Assembly: GCA_020343635.1 (NCBI GenBank) | Contig: CP070804.1 | Span: forward strand, 677,096-683,226 | Origin: Candidatus Aenigmatarchaeota archaeon | Lineage (GTDB): Archaea > Aenigmatarchaeota > Aenigmatarchaeia > QMZP01 > JAFGSV01 | Reading direction: 5' to 3' | DNA: 6,131 nucleotides | Part shown: one piece after another, positions 1-4,342 of the stretch | Layout: each line of letters opens with the position of its first letter | Position numbering within the stretch: the stretch's first letter is position 1 | The notes under the pieces: generated by a model | What the model saw: only the letters and a program-made list of their open reading frames with translations | What the model was told of the DNA's origin: nothing | Database searches by the model: none | Made by a program: the position numbers and the translations under genes

Positions 1-608
1 ACCTCTTCAGCGTACTTGCCGGAATCGAGGCACGAATCGAACTTAGTCGAGTCCAGACCCAGATCCTTCGCGTGCTGCTTGAGGTCCGAAACGCTCAGCG
101 CTCTGGTGTCATAAAGCACGTCGTGGTACTCCCAGAACTTGCCCTGCTCCCCCGCACATTCAGAAGCCTCTGCGGCCTTCTGCGCGTTGGCGTGGAAACC
201 AAGCGGGAAGTCCCTGTAAATCAGCTTTACCTTTCCGGTCTTAATGTAGTTCTCCTCTATCTCCGGCAGTGTCTGTTCCCAGAACCTTGCACAGAACGGG
301 CACTCGAAATCGCTGTACTCTATTATTGTAACAGGAGCGTTCTCATCGCCCTTGACGTAATCTCCGTCAACAAATGCCCCAGCGGCAGCCCCAGTGATAT
401 CATCCCCGGTTTCGGTTGGCATACCTGTTCCTTCACCTGCTTCCTGGGCATCCATCAAGACAGCCCCTGAAATGGCGCTGTCCAGTTTGCTTGTTAGGGT
501 GAATATGGATAAGCTGTTGACAAGCGAGACAGCAAGCACTAAAACTACCAGTAACATCAGCACTGTGTCTTTTCGTGCGGTTTTCGCCTTGGCTCTTTTT
601 TTGGGCAT
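1..608 (-). CDS. DsbA-like thiol:disulfide oxidoreductase, membrane-anchored (C-terminus cut by window edge)
   Basis: The 202 visible codons encode a short basic N-terminus (MPKKRAKAKTARK), one hydrophobic segment at about residues 14-38, a Gly/Thr/Ala-rich linker to about residue 80, and a thioredoxin-fold domain of the DsbA/Thioredoxin_4 type. The active site is CPFC (C103, C106) in EYSDFECPFCARFW. Further family signatures are YRDFPLGFHANAQKAAEASEC and GKFWEYHDVLYD. C151 and C193 are extra cysteines seen in many such proteins. The domain should face outside the membrane and form or isomerise disulfides in exported proteins. The ATG at 606-608 is chosen because GAGGTGA lies 4 bases upstream and the frame then gives an anchor; another ATG 4 bases upstream is out of frame. 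The gene has its own TATA box and does not clearly belong to the thiolase operon. The family call is firm; the partner and the exact substrates are unknown. Confidence 0.92.
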   Translation of the reverse strand, partial: MPKKRAKAKTARKDTVLMLLVVLVLAVSLVNSLSIFTLTSKLDSAISGAVLMDAQEAGEGTGMPTETGDDITGAAAGAFVDGDYVKGDENAPVTIIEYSDFECPFCARFWEQTLPEIEENYIKTGKVKLIYRDFPLGFHANAQKAAEASECAGEQGKFWEYHDVLYDTRALSVSDLKQHAKDLGLDSTKFDSCLDSGKYAEE

Positions 609-612
609 CCAT

Positions 613-619
613 TCACCTC
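613..619 (-). promoter_or_regulatory. Ribosome binding site of the dsbA-like gene
   Basis: GAGGTGA on the minus strand, 4 bases before the ATG at 608. It decides between two ATG codons that sit 4 bases apart in different frames. Confidence 0.7.
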
Positions 620-640
620 TTTTTTACATACTTACCCATT

Positions 641-652
641 ATTTATTTAAAT
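641..652 (-). promoter_or_regulatory. Putative TATA box of the dsbA-like gene
   Basis: The minus strand reads ATTTAAATAAAT here, 33-44 bases before the start codon. Transcription would start near position 621, giving a leader of about a dozen bases that just contains the ribosome binding site. It lies in the 70-base gap after the thiolase stop codon, so the dsbA-like gene probably has its own promoter. Confidence 0.5.
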
Positions 653-658
653 CAATTG

Positions 659-673
659 GTATACTTTTGGAAA
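659..673. promoter_or_regulatory. Candidate operator element A (GTATACTTTTGGAAA)
   Basis: This lies 6 bases upstream of the TATA box of the dsbA-like gene. Read on the minus strand it is TTTCCAAAAGTATAC, which matches the 15-base core GTATCAAAAGTATAC of the element at 4271-4289 at 12 of 15 positions. It also resembles the element at 4229-4244. It is the weakest member of the set because its left arm is poor. Confidence 0.4.
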
Positions 674-678
674 TTCCC

Positions 679-1530
679 TTAACTGAACAGAATCTTTATC
701 ATTTCGCACCTCTTGCAGATTTCGTTCCTGCTGGGCTCCTCGCAGACACTGCAGTATCTCAGCTTCCTGTCCGGATTGTATTTCTTCTTTATTGCAGGCA
801 GAAGAGCGAGGAAGTTGTTGACTATGTTGTCCTTTATTCCCGGGAAGTGCCTCTCAAGCTCGGCCAGCCACATTCTTATGTCCCTTCTGTACGTGCCTAT
901 GGAGCACGGGCAAGGATCATAAAGCACAGGGAACTTCCTGTACTTGGAATACCTAGCGACTTCCTTGTTTGAGCAGAAGTACAGGGGCTTTATCCTGGGC
1001 ACGAACTTGTCGTCCATTATCCCTGTCGTGTGCGGGCCGGCTCCCAGCATTATCTCCGGCTTGCCCTTGAAGAACGTCATCAGGACGGTTTCGGCCTCGT
1101 CATCAAGGTTGTGCCCGGTCGCCAGCCTGACGCCTTTCAGGGTGCGCGCCTTCTTGTTGAGCATCCATCTCTTTATTACGCCGCAGATCGCGCAGTTGTT
1201 GAGCTTCTCCTTGGACTGTATGCCTGACCGTATGTAGCATATGGAGCACCCGAACTCCTTCCTCATGTCCAGGACGTGCAGGGGCACTCCCAGTCCTTCG
1301 CAAAAATGCTTGACGTTCTTAAGGTTCTTCTCAGACCACTCCCCTATCCTGAGGTCTATTATCAGACCCTCAACGTTGTAGCCGAATTTTTTCAGCAGGT
1401 AAAGCGTCGTCGTCGAGTCCTTGCCCCCTGAACAGGCAACGATGGTCCGATCCTTCTTATTAACGAGCTTATAGTCATCGATGGTCTTCTTTACCTTATT
1501 CTCAAAATATTCGATGAAATTGTCCCTCAT
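679..1530 (-). CDS. tRNA 2-thiolation PP-loop ATPase, TtuA/Ncs6 (TtcA-like) family
   Basis: This 283-residue protein is of the family that adenylates uridine or cytidine in tRNA and replaces oxygen by sulfur, in the cytoplasm. Visible signatures are the PP-loop SGGKDST (34-40), CxxC in NCAICG (C113, C116), GHNLDDE (139-145), a third catalytic-region cysteine in YDPCPCS (C207 or C209), and a C-terminal zinc ribbon CSVC...CKRC (C260, C263, C272, C275). The three central cysteines are those that hold an Fe-S cluster in TtuA and TtcA. The C-terminal ribbon favours TtuA/Ncs6 over TtcA. The N-terminal zinc finger usual in TtuA is missing: the protein opens directly at FIEYFENKVKKTI, and an in-frame stop lies 9 bases upstream. 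An extra CSIC pair sits at C95/C98. The start is supported by GAGGT 6 bases upstream, overlapping the stop of the preceding gene, so the two genes are probably cotranscribed. The target base cannot be told from sequence. Confidence 0.88.
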   Translation of the reverse strand: MRDNFIEYFENKVKKTIDDYKLVNKKDRTIVACSGGKDSTTTLYLLKKFGYNVEGLIIDLRIGEWSEKNLKNVKHFCEGLGVPLHVLDMRKEFGCSICYIRSGIQSKEKLNNCAICGVIKRWMLNKKARTLKGVRLATGHNLDDEAETVLMTFFKGKPEIMLGAGPHTTGIMDDKFVPRIKPLYFCSNKEVARYSKYRKFPVLYDPCPCSIGTYRRDIRMWLAELERHFPGIKDNIVNNFLALLPAIKKKYNPDRKLRYCSVCEEPSRNEICKRCEMIKILFS

Positions 1531-1539
1531 GGAAAGACC

Positions 1540-1812
1540 TCACTTTTTCTTCTGAGGTGTATGTTTGCACGTTCTTTTGTTGCCCGGCCTTATTACCATG
1601 AAAACGCTGAGTGCTATAAAGAGCACGCCAATTATGAGGAACGCGATGTGATAGTCCGCGAAAATCAGTACGGATATTCCCAGAACAGCGAATATGGCCG
1701 CCAGCAGCGGAATCGTGCAGAAGCATATGCTCGTGCTTCCTAAAACACCCAGTGCAGCTGTAATACTGCCGGCGACCGCTGAAAGGGCGGCTTTGACTTT
1801 CGAAACTTTCAT
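1540..1812 (-). CDS. Small membrane protein, possibly MerF/MerT-like
   Basis: This is a 90-residue protein with two or three hydrophobic segments (about 8-26, 28-50 and 55-75) and a basic tail (RPGNKRTCKHTPQKKK) that should stay in the cytoplasm. The second segment opens with a cysteine pair, TSICFCTIPLLAA (C30, C32), followed by a short turn and a last hydrophobic segment ending MVIRPGNKR. That plan resembles the small mercury importers MerF and MerT, which carry adjacent cysteines at the start of a membrane helix and a short cytoplasmic tail with cysteine. The likeness is by eye only, and the C-x-C spacing differs from the usual Cys-Cys. No mercury reductase or MerR gene is visible. It lies 9 bases upstream of the thiolase gene and probably shares its transcript. 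No ribosome binding site precedes the ATG, and the TATA box position fits a leaderless or nearly leaderless message. Confidence 0.65.
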   Translation of the reverse strand: MKVSKVKAALSAVAGSITAALGVLGSTSICFCTIPLLAAIFAVLGISVLIFADYHIAFLIIGVLFIALSVFMVIRPGNKRTCKHTPQKKK

Positions 1813-1833
1813 AACACATTAACTGGCTTTCTC

Positions 1834-1846
1834 TTTAATAAAATAA
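1834..1846. promoter_or_regulatory. Shared A/T-rich core of a divergent promoter
   Basis: TTTAATAAAATAA lies in the 61-base gap between the small membrane protein gene (minus) and the glycosylase gene (plus). Its distance fits a TATA box in either direction. To the left, transcription would begin at about 1815, next to the ATG at 1812, which lacks a ribosome binding site. To the right it would begin at about 1865, leaving a leader of about 9 bases before the ATG at 1874. Confidence 0.4.
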
Positions 1847-1873
1847 CTGCACGATATTTTACAGGGTGTTTCA

Positions 1874-2494
1874 ATGCAAAAGCTGATTGTAAAGATCGGT
1901 GATCTAAAGAAGAGTGAACTCAGACAGACAGTAGATGTCCGGTTAAATGAATTCAAGTCTCTTGGGAAGCAAATCAAAGAAGAGGTTTTCAAGGAGCTCT
2001 GCTTCTGCCTGCTCACTGCGAACTACAGCGCCGAGGGCGGCATGAGGATGCAGGATGAAATCGGAGATGGTTTTATAACCTTCCCGAAAGAAAAACTGGC
2101 AATCATTTTAAAAGAGCTTGGACACAGATTTCCAGAAGCAAGGGCAGGATATATTGTTGAAGCGAGAAAACACATATGGACGCTTGATGAGGTTCTGTTA
2201 ATGCCGGGTGAAAGCGCGAGGGAATGGCTTGTGAAGAATGTGAAAGGCCTCGGATTCAAAGAAGCTAGCCATTTTCTCAGAAACGTCGGGTTCGAGAATC
2301 TGGCCATTATAGATTTCCATATAGTTGACATCCTTGTGAAAAACGGCATGATAGAGAAGCCCAAAACTCTGACTCCAAAAAGGTACATGGAGATAGAGAA
2401 GGTTCTGAAGAAGCTTGGCGGAGAAATGGGAATGAGCATGGCAGAACTCGATCTTTACTTATGGTACTGTGAGACCGGGAAGGTTCTGAAATAA
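1874..2494 (+). CDS. ogg: 8-oxoguanine DNA glycosylase/AP lyase, Ogg2 family
   Basis: This 206-residue bifunctional base-excision repair enzyme cuts 8-oxoguanine out of DNA and then nicks the abasic strand. It has the helix-hairpin-helix plus GPD-type core of the Ogg2 family: VKGLGFKEASHFLRNVGF with catalytic Lys129, then AIIDFHIVDIL with catalytic Asp147. These positions equal the Lys129 and Asp147 I recall for the Methanocaldococcus jannaschii enzyme, which is also about 207 residues long. The C-terminus YLWYCETGKVLK ends in lysine, as expected for this family, where the terminal lysine helps to read 8-oxoguanine. The ATG at 1874 is preceded by GGGTG. The gene ends one base before the stop codon of the convergent hxlR-type gene. 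Repair of oxidised guanine fits the redox theme nearby, but the gene has no copy of the shared operator element. Confidence 0.95.
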   Translation: MQKLIVKIGDLKKSELRQTVDVRLNEFKSLGKQIKEEVFKELCFCLLTANYSAEGGMRMQDEIGDGFITFPKEKLAIILKELGHRFPEARAGYIVEARKHIWTLDEVLLMPGESAREWLVKNVKGLGFKEASHFLRNVGFENLAIIDFHIVDILVKNGMIEKPKTLTPKRYMEIEKVLKKLGGEMGMSMAELDLYLWYCETGKVLK

Positions 2495-2495
2495 T

Positions 2496-2855
2496 CTAGA
2501 TTTCACAGGCAGCGCAGCTTGCGCTCTCGCAGTGAGAATTCTTGACGTTCCACCTGATTGCCCATTTACGCATCTGCTTTATTACTGATACGAAATCTTC
2601 CCCCATGGACGTGAGGCTGTATTCCGATTTTACAGGGAAAGACTTTGTGCTGAGCTTCCTGGTTATCATGCCTTCCTTCTCCAGCTCCTTGAACCTCATT
2701 GCGAGCATCTTCGGAGTTATTCCCGGAAGCATGCCCTTTACCTCCGAGTACCTCTTCCACTTCTTCCTTCCCTTGTACAGCTCCGTGAGTATCAGTATGG
2801 TCCAGCGTTTCCCTATGAAACCTGCGGTGTTGTAAACGGGGCATCTTTTGTCCAT
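2496..2855 (-). CDS. HxlR-family winged-helix transcriptional regulator, cysteine-rich
   Basis: This 119-residue protein shows the HxlR pattern throughout: CPVYNTAGFIGKRWTILIL at the N-terminus, GMLPGITPKMLAMRFKELEKEGMITRK as recognition helix and start of wing, then VKSEYSLTSMGEDFVSVIKQMRKWA. It should bind DNA as a dimer in the cytoplasm. Cys5 sits at the conserved N-terminal cysteine which, in Bacillus HxlR, YodB and CatR, senses formaldehyde, quinones or diamide. Three more cysteines cluster at the tail (C109, C114, C117, in SHCESASCAACEI), roughly where YodB has its partner cysteines. The ATG at 2855 gives the family's usual start. No ribosome binding site is well placed, and the TATA box at 2882-2889 predicts an almost leaderless message. 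It is divergent from a tlpA-ccdA operon across a promoter with two palindrome-like elements. Control of itself and its neighbours in response to thiol or quinone stress is inferred. Confidence 0.93.
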   Translation of the reverse strand: MDKRCPVYNTAGFIGKRWTILILTELYKGRKKWKRYSEVKGMLPGITPKMLAMRFKELEKEGMITRKLSTKSFPVKSEYSLTSMGEDFVSVIKQMRKWAIRWNVKNSHCESASCAACEI

Positions 2856-2856
2856 A

Positions 2857-2872
2857 GTATGTTTTTTGAAAC
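2857..2872. promoter_or_regulatory. Candidate operator element B (GTATGTTTTTTGAAAC)
   Basis: On the minus strand it reads GTTTCAAAAAACATAC, identical to element D (4244 to 4229) at 14 of 16 positions. It covers the predicted transcription start of the hxlR-type gene, immediately before its ATG, where a bound protein would block transcription. This suits autorepression. Confidence 0.5.
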
Positions 2873-2881
2873 TCCAAGCTT

Positions 2882-2889
2882 TTTATATA
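2882..2889. promoter_or_regulatory. TATA box usable in both directions (hxlR and tlpA operon)
   Basis: TTTATATA on the plus strand; the minus strand reads CTATATAAAAAG around it. Leftward transcription would start about 4 bases before the hxlR ATG at 2855. Rightward transcription would start near 2912, just before the ATG at 2920. A second A/T-rich candidate, AGTATAAAT at 2893-2901, would place the rightward start on the ATG itself. Confidence 0.55.
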
Positions 2890-2891
2890 GT

Positions 2892-2910
2892 TAGTATAAA
2901 TTGTATACCT
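2892..2910. promoter_or_regulatory. Candidate operator element C (TAGTAT-N7-ATACCT)
   Basis: TAGTATAAATTGTATACCT contains the perfect inverted repeat GTATA-N5-TATAC (2894-2908). It has the same arms and 7-base centre as element E at 4271-4289. It lies just downstream of the TATA box and over the likely transcription start of the tlpA operon, a typical archaeal repressor position. Confidence 0.55.
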
Positions 2911-2919
2911 GTGTAAGAG

Positions 2920-3006
2920 ATGGATAAGAACTGGAAGAACGTCATGAATATGATAGAGTATCCCAGAGAAGGTATCCTGAGCAAACTAGGTGATAGTAAT
3001 GATTAA
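2920..3006 (+). CDS. 28-codon ORF overlapping tlpA; leader peptide or cupin N-terminal remnant
   Basis: This is the first start codon after the promoter. It encodes 28 residues including MIEYPREGILSK, which looks like the N-terminal strand of small archaeal and bacterial cupin proteins of about 100 residues; that likeness is from memory. The cupin barrel itself is absent. The frame stops at 3004-3006, and its end overlaps the next start as ATGATTAA, so translation of the two is probably coupled. There is no convincing ribosome binding site, and the ATG lies within a few bases of the predicted transcription start, fitting a leaderless message. It may be a broken cupin gene, a short leader peptide, or simply untranslated leader. 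Confidence 0.4.
   Translation: MDKNWKNVMNMIEYPREGILSKLGDSND
2989..2992 (+). promoter_or_regulatory. Ribosome binding site of the tlpA-like gene
   Basis: GGTG, 6 bases before the ATG at 2999. It argues against starting at the in-frame GTG at 2990, which is part of the site itself. Confidence 0.6.
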
Positions 3007-3553
3007 ACCCATTGCAGCTGGAGTTTTGGTAATAGCGGTCTTAGCAGTTGTGCTGCTACTTTCAATGAACAGCGTCCCGGCAGTTTCCACAACGACAGAA
3101 CAAATGAATGCGGAAGCGGCCGGAGACTGGATAAACATAGAGCTGACCGATGTAAACACTGGAGAGAAGTTCACCATTGCTGATTTCAGGGGGAAACCTG
3201 TTCTTCTCGAGACTTTCGCTGTTTGGTGTCCTACCTGCAGGCAGCAGCAGGAGCAGATAAAAGCGCTCCATGACGAGGTAGGGGATTCTGTGATTTCTGT
3301 TTCTCTGGATGTCGATCCAAGCGAGGACGAGGCAAAGGTGATTGAGCATACGGGCAGATTCGGTTTTGACTGGCGCTTCGCTGTCGACACTGAAGGTTTC
3401 GGACAGAAGCTGGTGGACCAGTACGGCATAAATGTCGTCAATGCGCCTTCGGCTCCGGTGATACTCATATGTGAGGATCATAGTACGAGACTTCTGGATT
3501 TCGGTGTAAAGAGCAAGTCACAACTGCAGGATGAGCTGGCCAAAGGGTGTTAG
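2999..3553 (+). CDS. TlpA-like thioredoxin, membrane-anchored
   Basis: This 184-residue protein has an N-terminal hydrophobic anchor (about 4-22), a short linker, and a TlpA/redoxin domain: GEKFTIADFRGKPVLLETFAVWCPTC, with active site WCPTC (C77, C80), then VISVSLDVDPSEDEAK and the cis-proline region NAPSAPVILI (P150 or P153). It should sit on the outer face of the membrane and reduce disulfides there, as TlpA/CcmG/ResA proteins do. Two further cysteines are odd: C158, and C184 as the very last residue. The next gene is CcdA, the classical electron donor for such proteins, and its ribosome binding site lies inside the last codons of this gene, so the two form a pair. The client is unknown; no cytochrome c maturation gene is visible. 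The extracytoplasmic DUF3179 protein encoded downstream is one candidate. Confidence 0.92.
   Translation: MIKPIAAGVLVIAVLAVVLLLSMNSVPAVSTTTEQMNAEAAGDWINIELTDVNTGEKFTIADFRGKPVLLETFAVWCPTCRQQQEQIKALHDEVGDSVISVSLDVDPSEDEAKVIEHTGRFGFDWRFAVDTEGFGQKLVDQYGINVVNAPSAPVILICEDHSTRLLDFGVKSKSQLQDELAKGC
3545..3549 (+). promoter_or_regulatory. Ribosome binding site of ccdA
   Basis: GGGTG inside the end of the tlpA-like gene, 6 bases before the ATG at 3556. It supports that ATG rather than the in-frame GTG at 3547. Confidence 0.6.
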
Positions 3554-3555
3554 AC

Positions 3556-4221
3556 ATGGATCCAGTTGAGCTGGCACTTTCTTTCGGGTTAGGTTTCGCT
3601 GCCAATCTCAATCCCTGTGTTCTGCCTCTTTATCCTGGGTTCCTTTCATACATATCCAGCCAGCCCGGAATAGAGAATAAAAAAAGATTCACCAGGGTTT
3701 CCGGATTCTTGGTGCTTGCAGGCGTACTGATTTTCATGAGCATAGTGGGGTTCATAACGGCCAGTCTGGGCCTTTCAATAACGGGTTTCGTTTCAATCGC
3801 ATCGCCGATAGCATTCGGTGTCCTTGTTATACTTGGTATCATACTGCTTGCAGGAATTGATCTTGGTAAGCTTGTGCCCAAAACCAATACAAAAGTAATG
3901 AAGAATCCCTACGCATCCGCATTGGCATTTGGGTTCATGTACGGACCCATAGTCATACCCTGCAATGCTCCGCTGGTGTTCGCAGTATTCGCCTATTCCG
4001 TAGGCATTGGGGGGTTCATAGGCAGCTTCCTTCCTTTTCTGTTCTTCGGGCTCGGACTTGGAGTTCCACTGCTCATAATATCGTTCCTTTCGGCCGCCCG
4101 CGGGTCTTGGCTGATAAAGAACTTCGTGAAATATCATAAACCTATAAACAGGATAGCAGGAGCATTACTGGTAATACTGGGACTCTACGAGCTCATATTC
4201 GTCTTCAGGGTCTTCGGATAA
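3556..4221 (+). CDS. ccdA: CcdA/DsbD-type transmembrane electron carrier
   Basis: This 221-residue protein has about six membrane segments (near 6-30, 49-73, 80-100, 118-150, 155-180 and 198-218). The two redox cysteines lie where CcdA has them: C21 in the first segment (NLNPCVLPLYPGFLSYIS) and C136 in the fourth (PIVIPCNAPLVFAVFAY). CcdA takes electrons from cytoplasmic thioredoxin and passes them across the membrane to an outside thioredoxin-like protein. Here that partner should be the TlpA-like protein encoded immediately upstream, two bases away. The length is normal for archaeal and bacterial CcdA. A run of five T at 4235-4239 shortly after the stop could help end transcription, but the same bases belong to a repeated promoter element. 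Confidence 0.93.
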   Translation: MDPVELALSFGLGFAANLNPCVLPLYPGFLSYISSQPGIENKKRFTRVSGFLVLAGVLIFMSIVGFITASLGLSITGFVSIASPIAFGVLVILGIILLAGIDLGKLVPKTNTKVMKNPYASALAFGFMYGPIVIPCNAPLVFAVFAYSVGIGGFIGSFLPFLFFGLGLGVPLLIISFLSAARGSWLIKNFVKYHKPINRIAGALLVILGLYELIFVFRVFG

Positions 4222-4228
4222 GCTCTTT

Positions 4229-4244
4229 GTATACTTTTTGAAAC
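4229..4244. promoter_or_regulatory. Candidate operator element D (GTATACTTTTTGAAAC)
   Basis: It lies 7 bases upstream of the TATA box of the DUF3179 gene and shares 14 of 16 positions with element B beside hxlR. The five-T run could instead, or also, act as a weak archaeal terminator for ccdA. Confidence 0.5.
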
Positions 4245-4251
4245 CTGTACA

Positions 4252-4259
4252 TTTATATA
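4252..4259 (+). promoter_or_regulatory. TATA box of the DUF3179-wrbA operon
   Basis: TTTATATA, continuing TAAAA. Transcription should begin near 4279, giving a leader of roughly 60 bases, unlike the near-leaderless promoters elsewhere in the window. Confidence 0.6.
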
Positions 4260-4270
4260 TAAAAGGTACT

Positions 4271-4289
4271 TAGTATCAAAAGTATACTA
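4271..4289. promoter_or_regulatory. Candidate operator element E: perfect palindrome TAGTAT-N7-ATACTA
   Basis: TAGTATCAAAAGTATACTA has perfect 6-base inverted arms around a 7-base centre. It lies 11 bases after the TATA box, over the predicted transcription start, so a bound protein would block the start of transcription. It is the best copy of the element shared with the hxlR/tlpA promoter and the closest to a dimer binding site. Confidence 0.6.
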
Positions 4290-4321
4290 TCTAATCAGTA
4301 TGCGATCTATTTGGTGCTGAC

Positions 4322-4333
4322 CCCTGTACAGGG
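4322..4333 (+). promoter_or_regulatory. Palindrome CCCTGTACAGGG over the ribosome binding site
   Basis: This perfect 12-base palindrome lies in the leader of the DUF3179 gene. Its right arm runs into the ribosome binding site GGGTG (4331-4335), which sits 7 bases before the ATG at 4343. In RNA, CCCT and AGGG can pair around a GUAC loop, or ACCC with GGGU around a 7-base loop, which would hide the ribosome binding site. CCTGTACA also occurs at 4244-4251. Confidence 0.4.
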
Positions 4334-4342
4334 TGATGATTT

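Noticed and set aside
394..972. A 192-codon open frame on the plus strand
   Set aside because: It lies antisense across the start of the dsbA-like gene and the end of the thiolase gene, and it crosses their intergenic gap. Both of those are clear family members, and this frame shows no domain and no ribosome binding site.
1502..1819. A 105-codon minus-strand frame that might supply a missing N-terminal zinc finger for the thiolase
   Set aside because: It is in another frame, has no CxxC pattern of the right kind near the junction, and the thiolase frame itself has a stop 9 bases before its well-placed ATG.
2023..2439. A 138-codon minus-strand frame inside the Ogg2 gene
   Set aside because: The plus strand encodes a full-length enzyme with both catalytic residues in place; the opposite frame is a shadow.
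2566..2877. Alternative minus-strand frame starting upstream of the hxlR gene
   Set aside because: It has a GGAG some bases away but encodes a low-complexity charged protein without family features, while the overlapping frame is a complete HxlR regulator.
2990..2998. GTG start for the tlpA-like gene three codons earlier
   Set aside because: That GTG overlaps the GGTG ribosome binding site, which is correctly spaced for the ATG at 2999.
4235..4239. Five-T run after ccdA as a terminator
   Set aside because: It is short, has no stem before it, and belongs to a promoter element copied beside hxlR, so it is not called as a separate terminator.
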